Assembly: GCA_019057385.1 (NCBI GenBank)
Contig: JAHQJS010000004.1
Span: 1-64,000, forward strand
Length of the DNA: 64,000 bases
DNA from: Candidatus Borrarchaeum weybense
GTDB taxonomy: Archaea; Asgardarchaeota; Sifarchaeia; Borrarchaeales; Borrarchaeaceae
Direction of reading: 5' to 3'
In this document: positions 44,714-54,812 of the stretch, in pieces
How the letters are laid out: each line of letters opens with the position of its first letter
Position numbering within the stretch: position 1 is the stretch's first letter
The notes under the pieces: generated by a model
Seen by the model: only the letters and a program-made list of their open reading frames with translations
What the model was told of the DNA's origin: nothing
Databases searched by the model: none
Made by a program: the position numbers and the translations under genes

Positions 44714-45616
44714 ATGAAAATAAAATACGTTCCCTTGGTTCTAATCATAATCTGTATATTTGGTACTTTCAATCTACATAACACACTGCTTTTTTTTCCA
44801 TCACCTCCTGTTGAAAGTGCACCTGTGAATCAATGGTTTGCTGAAGATGCCAATGTTGTAGTTTCATTGACTTTTGATGCGGAGGGTGATGAAATTCAAC
44901 TTAACAGACTCATATCCTTTCTTGACTCTGAAAACATCAATGCAACATTTATGCTTAAAGGTGAGACGTGCGAAAAATATCCCGCTCTTGTTAAAAGGAT
45001 TGCCCATAAATTTGATTTGGGCAGTCATACATACACTCATCCACTGCTCACAGAGATATCTAAAGAGGCCCAATTAGATGAAATTCAAAGATCTAAAGAT
45101 ATTATTTACCGCACAACAGGAAAATACCCCTCAAGTTTTAGAGCACCATATTGTGATGGTCACAAATCGTATAACAAATATACGTTTGAGAATTTGTTAT
45201 TATCTGAAATCTATATTGATTCATCAATTGGCACTGTGACAACCGCACCGATTTCCCCCCCAAAAGACCTTAAACAATTCTTTCCAGAATATCCGTATCC
45301 ATATGTTATTCAAATGGATGGTAGAATGATAATAGAAATCCCCTGGATATATCCTTCTGATTCAATAGCATATGATAACTCAAATACTTTGGATCAAATC
45401 CTTTACATTTGGAAACTTGCTTTTGAGTATTGTTATGAACAGAAAGGTGTTTATGTCCTACTTTTACATCCAGGACGCACGGGAAAGTACATAGAGAGAA
45501 TAACACTCTTAAAAACCTTAATTGAGTTTATGAGACAATATGACGGAGTGTACTTTTCCTCAATTTCTACAATAGCATCTAGGTTTTCCGATTGGAAAAA
45601 TATTAATAAGGAATGA
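44714..45616 (+). CDS. Polysaccharide deacetylase (NodB domain), probably anchored or secreted
   Basis: The 300-residue product starts with a hydrophobic signal or anchor segment (residues 5-30). The NodB domain follows: SLTFDAEGD near residue 56 holds the metal aspartate, and the SHTYTHP motif near 100 holds the two metal histidines. FRAPYCDGH near 142 and LLLHPGRTG near 250 are the later motifs. Such enzymes remove N- or O-acetyl groups from polysaccharides outside the cell. I place the start at the ATG at 44714 because AGGAG lies 8 bases upstream; the open frame extends back to 44663. Confidence 0.85.
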   Translation: MKIKYVPLVLIIICIFGTFNLHNTLLFFPSPPVESAPVNQWFAEDANVVVSLTFDAEGDEIQLNRLISFLDSENINATFMLKGETCEKYPALVKRIAHKFDLGSHTYTHPLLTEISKEAQLDEIQRSKDIIYRTTGKYPSSFRAPYCDGHKSYNKYTFENLLLSEIYIDSSIGTVTTAPISPPKDLKQFFPEYPYPYVIQMDGRMIIEIPWIYPSDSIAYDNSNTLDQILYIWKLAFEYCYEQKGVYVLLLHPGRTGKYIERITLLKTLIEFMRQYDGVYFSSISTIASRFSDWKNINKE

Positions 45617-45778
45617 CTAGCCGTTAATGTGGAACGATTTGTCCAACTTTAGGGATATTTGGCAATTCAATTAATCACTGTTGGACACCCTTTTCTACTT
45701 GAAAATGATATACAACCTTATTTGGATATAATACCACAATTTAGCCACACTATAAAGTGAAGACCTATAGTGATCTAG

Positions 45779-47299
45779 ATGAACAAATCCCATACTACAC
45801 TCTCAAGAGCTCTTACGGGTACATCCATACTCTTCGAGAAAAGATCTACTTTAATAGTATCAATTATTTCAGTTCTTTTTTTTGTCTCAAGACTCCTTAT
45901 ATTGCAAAATCATCAGGCGACTTGGGCAGATGAGTCCCATTTTCTTCTTGCTGCCGAAGACATATTAAACGGAGGCGTTGGAGTCTCTTTTTTTCACGGT
46001 GAACTTTATCAGTGCATTATTGCAGCATTTAGTCTTTTTATTGGTTTTAGTTTCTTCACAGGAAAACTAACTTCCACTATTGTCGCAACATTATTGATTC
46101 CATTGTTTTACATGTTTAATAAACAACTTTTTGGAAGAAAGTGGGGTGTGGTAGCGGCTTTTTTACTATCTCTTAATCCCGGGGTCTTTTGGCTAAGCTA
46201 TATGGTTCTAACAGAAGGATTATTTACATTAGTTGTACTTTTAGTATTTGTGATTATCAATAGAACGGAAAATAGCAAAGTATTGTGGGGTTTTGCTGGT
46301 TTTTTTATGGGTCTTGTTTATTTAACGAGGTATGTTGGCGCATTACTCATACTTTGTTTTCTTATCTTTATCTTCTTAAAAATCGGAAATCTAAGGCACG
46401 AAAAAGGACTTTTAATTGCTATACTTATGATTTTCATAGTTCTTCTCCCCGATTTTTATATTAAGACCGTTCTATTTGGGAATCCTTTTCATCAAGGATA
46501 TACACAGTATTACGTTAGACCAACCGAATTTCATCTAGCTATTACTTTTCGGGAGCTAGCAGGCGGAATAACGGCATCGCTGAAAGTCTTAGTACTCCTT
46601 GTAACATCAATTGGTGTTTTATTTTCTATAAGTTATATTATATTGAAAAAAGATCACAAAAAGAACAGAGAATTCTTTATTTTTCTTCTACTATGGATAT
46701 GTATTCACTTTACGCTTCACGCATTATATACAGGTGTGTCATTGCACAGCAGAATTCGATATATATTCCCGATTACACCATTCTTAATCTCATTTAGTAT
46801 CGGTTTTTTAAAGAGCAGTTATGAAAATATGAATAAGTTATTTTCAAAAAAAGACGTTGCTCACAATTCTTTCACGGTATTTGCCCTTCTTTTTATAATA
46901 ATCTTTTCAATTGCATCATCATTTGGCACATTTTCGCTCATTGGAGGAAATCAAATCTCTGAAGGAGGAGCGAGAGCGTATAAAGACGCTTGCCTTTGGA
47001 TAAATGAAAATTCTAATGAAGATGCAATAGTTGCGGCTCCTATCCAGGGTTCAACACGTTTTCATTCTAAAAGAACTGTTGTTGTTCTCCCTTTAAAAGA
47101 GCAAGAACAAACAAATCTATTACAATTTTTTGACGAGAACAGTGTTAATTATTTTATTATAGATACTAGATATGGGCAGAAATCTCCCCTCTATAGAAAA
47201 TTTCTCTATCAAACGGAAGTACCTAATAACTTTCACCTAGTATTTGAGAAGGCTGAAGATACCATAGGTTATGTTGTTGTAGTATACAAGATCTGCTGA
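45779..47299 (+). CDS. GT-C membrane glycosyltransferase (ArnT/PMT-like)
   Basis: This 506-residue protein has about 11 hydrophobic segments and a C-terminal soluble region of about 120 residues. The first outside loop has the acidic motif WADESHFLLAAEDIL, and a later loop has HSRIRYIFPITPF. It would transfer a sugar from a polyprenyl-phosphate donor to a protein or lipid. It is similar in build to the protein at 9133-10632. A TATA-like CACTATAAAGTG palindrome lies about 30 bases upstream, which may give a leaderless transcript. Confidence 0.8.
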   Translation: MNKSHTTLSRALTGTSILFEKRSTLIVSIISVLFFVSRLLILQNHQATWADESHFLLAAEDILNGGVGVSFFHGELYQCIIAAFSLFIGFSFFTGKLTSTIVATLLIPLFYMFNKQLFGRKWGVVAAFLLSLNPGVFWLSYMVLTEGLFTLVVLLVFVIINRTENSKVLWGFAGFFMGLVYLTRYVGALLILCFLIFIFLKIGNLRHEKGLLIAILMIFIVLLPDFYIKTVLFGNPFHQGYTQYYVRPTEFHLAITFRELAGGITASLKVLVLLVTSIGVLFSISYIILKKDHKKNREFFIFLLLWICIHFTLHALYTGVSLHSRIRYIFPITPFLISFSIGFLKSSYENMNKLFSKKDVAHNSFTVFALLFIIIFSIASSFGTFSLIGGNQISEGGARAYKDACLWINENSNEDAIVAAPIQGSTRFHSKRTVVVLPLKEQEQTNLLQFFDENSVNYFIIDTRYGQKSPLYRKFLYQTEVPNNFHLVFEKAEDTIGYVVVVYKIC

Positions 47300-47334
47300 G
47301 ACTCTTTAAAAAATGAAATTTGGAGTGCAAATAA

Positions 47335-47712
47335 ATGCCTTACATGTCACAAAAGTCGAGATTTATTAGAGAAAAAGTAGACTGGATACTTATCATTGGG
47401 CTAACTGCAACAATGGTGCCCGCAATTCTGATTTCCGAATTGAGTTTATACTATAAATACTATATTGGCGTGCTAACGTTCATATTGCCGGGATACACAG
47501 TAACTAAGGTTTTGCTCTTCGGTCAATTAGAACTTGAAGTAGTTGAGATTACAACAATCAGCATTATAATAAGTTTACTAACTACTGGATTATTTGTTTT
47601 TGTCCTAAGTATTGTCAGCTTAGTTCAGATATGGGCACTTACATTGTTGCACACTTTACTAATTGCAATTTCTATTGTAGTGTCTTTCATTAAAACTTCC
47701 GCTTTTAAGTAA
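47335..47712 (+). CDS. DUF1616-like four-helix membrane protein
   Basis: The 125-residue protein has four hydrophobic segments, with LPGYTVTKVLLFGQLELEVVEI between the second and third. This loop matches the position of the LFPTGEEIDGIEKI loop of the DUF1616 protein at 8460-9083, but the winged helix is missing here. It lies 35 bases downstream of a GT-C glycosyltransferase gene and is probably cotranscribed. A function cannot be assigned. Confidence 0.55.
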   Translation: MPYMSQKSRFIREKVDWILIIGLTATMVPAILISELSLYYKYYIGVLTFILPGYTVTKVLLFGQLELEVVEITTISIIISLLTTGLFVFVLSIVSLVQIWALTLLHTLLIAISIVVSFIKTSAFK

Positions 47713-47867
47713 AATTCTTAAGAACTATCATTAAGAAGCTGCTCACATTAGTTTTTAAAACAATCTCGGGAGTTGGAATATCATTTAAAATCCTGAAAAA
47801 TTACAATTTTTCTGTTTCTCGGTAAAAATAACAAAAAAAGACTCTACTTTTGGGCTACAATTCGCCG

Positions 47868-48560
47868 TTACCATAAATTTTTGAATATAGGTCTTAACAT
47901 ATTTAACCAATCAACAAGAGGCCTCATTTTAGAATATCCAATTTTAGGAAAATGCTTTTTTGCCGGGATTTCCTTCACTTTATATCCTTTCTTAATGGTC
48001 TGTATTAGGAAATGTTGTTCAATACCATACTTAGCGTTCAGCCACTCTGCCGAAAAATCTATTTTATCTAGTAAAGCGACTTTAAACGCTTTATAACCCG
48101 TTGAAGCATCTCTTATCCATTTTTTTGCAACAATCGAAAAAACTATTGAATATAATCGCGTGGTTACTAGCCTAAATAAAGGTATATTTTTTACTGTAAC
48201 TAAATATCTACACCCTTGTATCATATCAAAATCATCATCTACAATGCCTTGTAGGAAAGTTTCTATCCTCCTCGGGTCATCTTGGCCATCACTTCCCATA
48301 ATTACGCCTATATCAAATCCCTTTTTTTTAATATAAGCAAAAGCAATTTTGAATGCGATTCCTAGGCCCTTGTTTTGTTTGAGGCTTATAATGGTGACAT
48401 TATATCTTTTTGCTTCATCAACTGTGTTGTCTGTGCTGCCATCATTGATTACCAATATTTCATCTACAAGCTCTCTTGGTACTTTACTCAGCACCTTACC
48501 GATTTTGCCTTCTTCATTATAAGCCGGCATCATTAATAGAACTTTATTTTCTTTGTACAT
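47868..48560 (-). CDS. GT2-family glycosyltransferase, dolichyl-phosphate mannosyltransferase-like
   Basis: This 230-residue enzyme has the GT-A motifs MMPAYNEEGKIGKVL, INDGSTDNT near residue 40 and GSDGQDDPRRI near 90. A STGYKAFK segment near 153 is typical of polyprenyl-phosphate mannose synthases. It lacks C-terminal membrane helices. The product, a polyprenyl-phosphate sugar, would feed the GT-C enzymes at 9133, 31703 and 45779. The ATG start follows GAGGAAAAG. Confidence 0.85.
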   Translation of the reverse strand: MYKENKVLLMMPAYNEEGKIGKVLSKVPRELVDEILVINDGSTDNTVDEAKRYNVTIISLKQNKGLGIAFKIAFAYIKKKGFDIGVIMGSDGQDDPRRIETFLQGIVDDDFDMIQGCRYLVTVKNIPLFRLVTTRLYSIVFSIVAKKWIRDASTGYKAFKVALLDKIDFSAEWLNAKYGIEQHFLIQTIKKGYKVKEIPAKKHFPKIGYSKMRPLVDWLNMLRPIFKNLW

Positions 48561-48807
48561 CTTTTCCTCATTCGTTTATTTTTTACAAAATCTCTGATAC
48601 TTTTAATTAACTTTATTTCTTTAACTAGCAGGATTACTGGAATAACATCATTCTTTTAAACATTCTAATTTACCAAAGCGTCATGTTTCAACATTATATA
48701 ATCTTTGTTCTACATCTATATAATCATTGACAAAGGTTGTTAATTGCTAACATTTTTAAATGCAATAGGCGACCTATGGCACGTATTCAGTGGACTGACA
48801 GTAACAG

Positions 48808-50064
48808 TTGGATTGTCCTAAATATCCACTAGAAAGAAACGATATCATATGTTCGCAACACAATAAGGTAAAGACGACTCATGTGAATGATCTATGGAGT
48901 GTTCGTAATTTGTGTGCAAAATATTCAAAAATCCTGGTCACAGGTGGTGCTGGCTTCATTGGAAGTCATATTGTAGAGGCATTGGCAGATAAAGGTCATA
49001 TGGTTTTTGTTTTAGATAATTTAGAGTCTACGACACATGGAAATAATGCTACTCGTCCTAAAAACATAGAAAGCTTACAAGGAGATATAGAATTCGTGCA
49101 TAACGATGTTAGAAACGAAAAGGTGCTCTTTGAATGTATTCAGGAAGTTGACGCCATATTCCATGAGGCGGCAGTTGGCGGATTAGGTTTAAGTATGTAT
49201 CAAATACATTCTTGCATTGATCCAAATTGCGGTGGAACTGCAAAATTACTGGATATCCTCGTAAATAAGGAGCATAATGTAAAAAAAGTAGTTCTAGCAT
49301 CATCGATGGCTGTTTATGGTGAAGGGACATATGACTGTGAAGAGTGCGGTGTGATTTACCCCAATATAAGAGCGGAACAACAATTAACACAGAAAATCTG
49401 GGAAATTCAATGTCCAAATTGTGGAAAAACAGCCCTACCATTGCCTACTAATGAAAGCAAACCACTTAAACCGGCAAGTGTTTATTCAATTTCTAAGAGG
49501 ACACAAGAAGAGACGTGCCTCCTGATAGGCAAATTATATGGAATTCCAACAATAGCATTACGCTACTTCGTGACCTATGGACCACGTCAATCTATGCGAA
49601 ACCCTTATTCTGGAGTATGTTCCATATGGAGTACGCGATTGTTAAGCAATAAACTTCCTATTATTTACGAAGATGGATTACAATCAAGGGATTTCATTTA
49701 TGTAAAAGACATTGTCCAAGCAAACCTTTTAGCACTAGAGAAAAACAATGGAAATTATCTTGCAATGAATGTGGGTACTGGAAGGCAAATTAAAATAACT
49801 GAACTGGCAAGTGAATTAATTCAGGCGTATGATGTAAATATTTCTCCAGAGATTAACTATCTCTATAGAAAAGGTGATGTTCGTCACTTATTTGCAGATA
49901 TTTCATTAATTAAAAGGAAGTTAGGGTTTACGCCGAAATATACCCTTCAAGAGGGTTTACAACAGTTTGAAGCGTGGTCAAGAGAGATGTTCAAGGCTGG
50001 AGAATTTACAGATAAATTTGAAGAGGCGCACAAAGAGTTGGAAAATAAAAAACTCTTGTCTTAG
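48808..50064 (+). CDS. NAD-dependent sugar epimerase with an inserted zinc-ribbon-like loop
   Basis: The 418-residue protein is an extended SDR enzyme. It has the NAD-binding TGGAGFIGSH motif near residue 45, SSMAVYGEG near 170 and the catalytic SVYSISK near 225. Between these is an insert of about 45 residues with two cysteine pairs (CEECG and CPNCG) that could bind zinc. Similar inserts occur in some dTDP-rhamnose or UDP-sugar 4-epimerases. The start is uncertain: the first 38 residues precede the fold, also contain two cysteines, and lack a clear ribosome-binding site. Confidence 0.8.
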   Translation: MDCPKYPLERNDIICSQHNKVKTTHVNDLWSVRNLCAKYSKILVTGGAGFIGSHIVEALADKGHMVFVLDNLESTTHGNNATRPKNIESLQGDIEFVHNDVRNEKVLFECIQEVDAIFHEAAVGGLGLSMYQIHSCIDPNCGGTAKLLDILVNKEHNVKKVVLASSMAVYGEGTYDCEECGVIYPNIRAEQQLTQKIWEIQCPNCGKTALPLPTNESKPLKPASVYSISKRTQEETCLLIGKLYGIPTIALRYFVTYGPRQSMRNPYSGVCSIWSTRLLSNKLPIIYEDGLQSRDFIYVKDIVQANLLALEKNNGNYLAMNVGTGRQIKITELASELIQAYDVNISPEINYLYRKGDVRHLFADISLIKRKLGFTPKYTLQEGLQQFEAWSREMFKAGEFTDKFEEAHKELENKKLLS

Positions 50065-50201
50065 GGCTACTTATAAGAAAATCACAGCTATAGTCTCAGA
50101 TGCATGTTCTTCTAATACTAATCTGACCTGATAGGTCAGCACATATAAGTTGAAACTGCAAATTTTGTCTTTGAGAATCATTGGGCCTCTCATAAAAGAA
50201 T

Positions 50202-51686
50202 TTGAGGAATTATATGAAACGGTTTAGACGCTATTTGCTCAGAAAAATACTGAGAAATAAACGAGTGTATGAATTTTATTTGTTTGCCATTATAAAAGCG
50301 CGGTCAATAAAGCATAAAATAGAGAGAATAAAGGCGAAAATATTCCCTCCTAAATATCTCTCAATTCATCCAAATATACTCTTACTCTCAATAGACTCTT
50401 TGAGACCTGATCATTTAGGTTGCTATGGATATCATAGAAATACTTCACCAAACATCGATAAATTGGCTAAAAACTCAGCAATCTTTACTAATGCCATTTG
50501 CCAAGCCCCATGGACTAAACCATCTATTGGGAGTCTGTTTACTGCTGTAAATCCAGGTGTCCACGGCGCAGATAAAGGAGGAAAATTTGGCCAAGATATC
50601 GCTAGAATTTCAAGCAGAACTGATGCAATAGGCTTAAGGGACATGATACCTACGCTGACAGAAAAATTGAAAGAGGGAGATTATATAACAGCTGGATTCA
50701 CGGGAGGTGGATACACACATTCTATTTTTGGACTTGACAGGGGCTTTGATATCTATAAAGCTAATCTCAGTCTAATGGATTTAATTAATTTTGAAGTATT
50801 TTCGTTCCTCAATAGAGATTTTAAAAAACCAATATTCTTGTTTATCCATACGTTCGATGTGCATTTTCCCTATCATAACAAGAAACCCTATAATCGATTA
50901 TTTGGAAAGTTTGATTCTCGAATAAATATGAGCAAACAACTTTCATTGGATATAAATTATGGCAGATTTACTCCCTCAGACGAAGATATTCAACATATGA
51001 TCACACTATATGATGGAAGCATTTTTTATATTGACCAACGAATTGGCTTCTTGCTTGAGATGCTGCAAACATTAGGATTTATGCAAAATGTGATGATAAT
51101 TCTCACCGCAGATCATGGGGAAGGGTTTATGGAACATGATTTAGTAGGACATAGTGAAATCATCTACAATGAAGTTTTACGAATACCTTTAATCATTTAT
51201 CACAGCAATATGACCTCAAAAAGAGTCGTATCAAATCTAGTTAGATCGATTGATCTGATGCCAACACTCTTAGAATTTGCAAATATTCCTTGTGATAACT
51301 TTATTCAGGGTAAAGGTTTACTACCTTTGTTAGAAAAAGAAGCGTCATACGACGAAGCGGCCTTTAGTGAGACTGAAAGGCTCGGTGGTATACAGGCAAT
51401 TCAGACACAGGAAGGCTATAAATTCGTTTATTGGAAGAAAACAGAGAAAAAAGAACTTTATGACCTGAACAACGATCCCTTAGAAAGAAAAAATATAATA
51501 CAACTAATGCCTGAAAAGGCAGAAGAATTGGAACATAAGTTATTTGAAATAATAAGAGAGTCAGAAGATCTCAGTAAACGAATAGAAGCGATGAAAAAAG
51601 ATAAAACAAGCGAGAGAAAAGAAATTTCTGAGGAAGATATTGAAGCAGTCACGGCAAGGTTGCGAGCATTGGGCTACATAGACTAG
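50202..51686 (+). CDS. Sulfatase-fold enzyme with threonine at the nucleophile position
   Basis: The 494-residue protein belongs to the alkaline-phosphatase/sulfatase superfamily. Metal-site motifs are LSIDSLRPDHLGCYGY near residue 65 and TADHGEGFMEHD near 305. The position of the formylglycine cysteine in sulfatases (CxPxR) reads APWTKPSIGS, so a threonine replaces the cysteine. This argues for a phosphatase, phosphodiesterase or phospho-group transferase rather than a true sulfatase. The N-terminus is basic, with no clear signal peptide. It lies in the surface-glycan region. Confidence 0.82.
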   Translation: MRNYMKRFRRYLLRKILRNKRVYEFYLFAIIKARSIKHKIERIKAKIFPPKYLSIHPNILLLSIDSLRPDHLGCYGYHRNTSPNIDKLAKNSAIFTNAICQAPWTKPSIGSLFTAVNPGVHGADKGGKFGQDIARISSRTDAIGLRDMIPTLTEKLKEGDYITAGFTGGGYTHSIFGLDRGFDIYKANLSLMDLINFEVFSFLNRDFKKPIFLFIHTFDVHFPYHNKKPYNRLFGKFDSRINMSKQLSLDINYGRFTPSDEDIQHMITLYDGSIFYIDQRIGFLLEMLQTLGFMQNVMIILTADHGEGFMEHDLVGHSEIIYNEVLRIPLIIYHSNMTSKRVVSNLVRSIDLMPTLLEFANIPCDNFIQGKGLLPLLEKEASYDEAAFSETERLGGIQAIQTQEGYKFVYWKKTEKKELYDLNNDPLERKNIIQLMPEKAEELEHKLFEIIRESEDLSKRIEAMKKDKTSERKEISEEDIEAVTARLRALGYID

Positions 51687-51870
51687 CATACCATTGTGAA
51701 TTAATTGACAATAATACTAAAGAAGGATCAAACTACAAAAAAAAATTAGGTGTGAAAGTCATTGAGCGACGATCAATACTACTAAAAAACAGAATTCTCT
51801 TTTTATAGAAAAATGAGATCTCGATCTATACTATAAAACTTTGAAAATATCTTTTCGAAGAGGAAACCCT

Positions 51871-53433
51871 ATGACAACTTCGAGAAAATCAAAAGTGGCA
51901 CGGGATATTGCACGAGGATCCTCAGCATTAATGATTCAGAAAATATCACTCACAATTATGGGTGTAGTATATGGAGCAGTTCTTGCACGTCTATTAGGGC
52001 CATTAAACATTGGATTAATTGCGTTAGCAAATTCTATTGCCTTTTTAATAGGCATTATGTCAGGAGTTGTCCTTTCAGGCCTAAAACCAGCAATGATTCG
52101 CCACCTTGCATATTATATTGCTAGCAAAGAATACGGAATTGCAAAAGACATCTATAAAAAAGGTCTAATAATGCATTTAATAGTCGGCAGTATTTCAACA
52201 GTTCTTATTATCATTACAGCCGATATGATCGCAAATCTTGTATTTAATAGTCCTGAGCTAACGTTATTGATCACACTTACAGCCTTTTCGATTTCTGTGG
52301 AAGTAGCAAATCGATTTGTAGGTTCACTCTTTGAGAGTTTGAAGTTTTTTGGGAGTTATTCAACTTTGATCATAATTAACACTGGGGGTAGGATGGCACT
52401 TAGTTTATTATTGTTTTTTATTGGTTATGGAGTCCCAGGAGTAATTGCAGGAGGAATCATCGCAGGTGGATTCACAAGCATAATTGGCTATTTATTCATT
52501 CGCAAAAAACTTCCTTTTATTCATGCAAAACCAGAAAGTAATGATGATAATGGACTTAAAAAACTTTTCTCATTCAGTATAATTTATAGTATTAGCTACG
52601 TCTTTTATACAATATATCAACAGGCACCCTATCTTATTTTAGGCTACTATCTCACGCCAGATGTTGTTGGATATTATTCATATGCATATAACATTGCAAA
52701 TCGCCCCTCAATGCTGGGCTATACTTTTTATACAACATTGCTCCCGTCGATGTCAGAAATATACGCGGAAGACGATATCGCTTTGATGAGGAAAACATAT
52801 AGTTCTATGATAAAGTATCTAATGGTATTTTCTACGTTTTTCTCAATGCTCATAATCGTTTTTGCAAGAGAACTTATTATCATCCTTGCTGGACCAGAAT
52901 TTTTACCTGCAGTTCCACTCCTCCAAATATTATCGCTAGTGAGTATACTTAGGATCATAGGCGCACCAATGCAAGCAGTTTTGTTAACCTTCGAAAGACT
53001 TGACTTTGTATTATATCCAACAGCACTAAGATCTGTCATGATTGTTGTATTGCTTTTTCTATTGGTTCCTCCTTATGGTTACATAATAGTCCCCATCGTT
53101 GTCGTTATAAGCTGGTTTGTGTCAATTGTAATGGCTATATCTCTTACCAATCGGGAAATTTCTGTTCATATTCCAATCTCTAATTTCATTAAACCTGTAA
53201 TGTGCCTGCTTATTTCGTCAAGCGTTCTGCTGTTACCTCTACTTTCAAACTATATCTTATATACTATAATAAAGTTGTTTGGCGCACTTACATTGTTTTT
53301 AATAAGTGTAGTGCTGACGTCAACACTTATAAAAGAAGATATAAAGACAATTGAATTAGTTAAAATAAGACATGAATTAATTGCGCACATACTTCGAAAG
53401 GGCATAAAAGTCTTAAGAAAAATATTGCGCTGA
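51871..53433 (+). CDS. Polysaccharide flippase (Wzx/MATE-like)
   Basis: The 520-residue protein has 12 to 14 hydrophobic segments in the pattern of polysaccharide export flippases. The start reads KVARDIARGSSALMIQKISL, and the first helix is followed by LARLLGPLNIGLIALANS, a typical region of this family. It would move lipid-linked glycans across the membrane. I place the start at the ATG at 51871 because AGAGGA precedes it; the open frame begins at 51841. Confidence 0.85.
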   Translation: MTTSRKSKVARDIARGSSALMIQKISLTIMGVVYGAVLARLLGPLNIGLIALANSIAFLIGIMSGVVLSGLKPAMIRHLAYYIASKEYGIAKDIYKKGLIMHLIVGSISTVLIIITADMIANLVFNSPELTLLITLTAFSISVEVANRFVGSLFESLKFFGSYSTLIIINTGGRMALSLLLFFIGYGVPGVIAGGIIAGGFTSIIGYLFIRKKLPFIHAKPESNDDNGLKKLFSFSIIYSISYVFYTIYQQAPYLILGYYLTPDVVGYYSYAYNIANRPSMLGYTFYTTLLPSMSEIYAEDDIALMRKTYSSMIKYLMVFSTFFSMLIIVFARELIIILAGPEFLPAVPLLQILSLVSILRIIGAPMQAVLLTFERLDFVLYPTALRSVMIVVLLFLLVPPYGYIIVPIVVVISWFVSIVMAISLTNREISVHIPISNFIKPVMCLLISSSVLLLPLLSNYILYTIIKLFGALTLFLISVVLTSTLIKEDIKTIELVKIRHELIAHILRKGIKVLRKILR

Positions 53434-53462
53434 AGTTAATTATTACCAGAAGGTGCTGTTCT

Positions 53463-54698
53463 TTGTTCAAGAGTACTTTAGTAATAATGATAGATAGTTT
53501 TCGTTATGACTACCTCTCTGAAGAAGAAACCCCATTTCTCTTAAACTTCAGTAAGGCATTAAGAATGAAACCTACATTAGGATATAGTAGCGGATTACAT
53601 CCAATTATAGTTTCGGGTACCTATCCAAGAACGAATGGTGTGTGGGCATCGTACTATTTTACAACAAACTCACCTTATAAGTGGACGAAAGCAGTAGCAC
53701 CGTTTACATATATCTCATATAGGCTCAACAGGAAATTATATGATAAAGTAAGGGTTGCTATAAAACGACTGACGAAGCGAATTAGTGGATCAACACATAT
53801 GCGCCCCAGAAATATTCCGCTATGGCTTTTAGGTTTTTTTAATCATCTAAAAAGAAATGCTTTTGAAGCAAATGCATTAGGAAACATCCCTACGCTTTTT
53901 GATATTTTAAGAGAATATAACATACAATTTCGTTATATTGGATATCCAAAAGAGAAAACAGACCTTGACGTCTTTAAAAAGTCGATAGCCTCATTAAAGA
54001 AGGAGTTTCTTTTTGTATATTTTTTTCAACTTGACTCAATAACACATAAATATGGTGTAAGTTCTCCACAAAGAAAAAATCATACAAAATGGCTCAATAA
54101 TGCAGTAGAAAAACTAGTAAAACGATTCATTGAAACGCATGACGAGTGGAATATCTTTATTTTATCAGACCATGGTATGTGTGACATTACGGGCGTCCTT
54201 AGTATCAAGAAAGTGTTCTGTTCAATTGATGTAAGAGAGTTTTTTGATTATATCCCATTTTATGATTCCACTATAGCACGATTTTGGTTTTTAAATAAAA
54301 GGGCTAGGCTAAAAATTGAATCGAGATTAAATCGACTTCAAAAAGGACGTGTATTATACCAAGAAGAATTAGTTAAATACGGACTTAACTTCATAAAGAA
54401 AGACTATGGTGAATTGATTTTTATTACAAATCCAGGAATCTTACTTATTCCAAATTATTACACTGGATTTCATGTAGATAAAGCAATGCATGGATATATT
54501 CCAGAGGATCAAACGCAGCATGGATTTTTTCTCTTCAAAAATTCAGATTCAGGAATAGAGATTTTAAAAGACGAAATTAAAATAATAGATATATTTCCAA
54601 CAATCATTGATTGCTTCAATGTAGATACTATCAAAGAGAAGGTAGCACAATTTATAGAGGGAAAATCGATCCTCTCTCTTAATGAAACAGATTTTTGA
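53463..54698 (+). CDS. Alkaline-phosphatase-superfamily phosphodiesterase
   Basis: The 411-residue protein shows VIMIDSFRYDYL near residue 8 with a metal aspartate, GYSSGLHPIIVSGTYP near residue 38 with a serine in the nucleophile region, and FILSDHGMCD near 233 with a second metal site. These fit type I phosphodiesterases and nucleotide pyrophosphatases. It starts with TTG about 30 bases after the flippase stop, so they may be cotranscribed. The substrate may be a lipid-linked or glycan-bound phosphate, which is a guess from context. Confidence 0.75.
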   Translation: MFKSTLVIMIDSFRYDYLSEEETPFLLNFSKALRMKPTLGYSSGLHPIIVSGTYPRTNGVWASYYFTTNSPYKWTKAVAPFTYISYRLNRKLYDKVRVAIKRLTKRISGSTHMRPRNIPLWLLGFFNHLKRNAFEANALGNIPTLFDILREYNIQFRYIGYPKEKTDLDVFKKSIASLKKEFLFVYFFQLDSITHKYGVSSPQRKNHTKWLNNAVEKLVKRFIETHDEWNIFILSDHGMCDITGVLSIKKVFCSIDVREFFDYIPFYDSTIARFWFLNKRARLKIESRLNRLQKGRVLYQEELVKYGLNFIKKDYGELIFITNPGILLIPNYYTGFHVDKAMHGYIPEDQTQHGFFLFKNSDSGIEILKDEIKIIDIFPTIIDCFNVDTIKEKVAQFIEGKSILSLNETDF

Positions 54699-54812
54699 CG
54701 ATGCTTTTTGAATTTTTTATAGTGGCTTTAAATAGTTTATAAACAATTAGATAATATACTCAGAAACTGTGCAGTGTATAAGTTTCGCAGAGAAATGAAG
54801 CGCTGTTTATAT

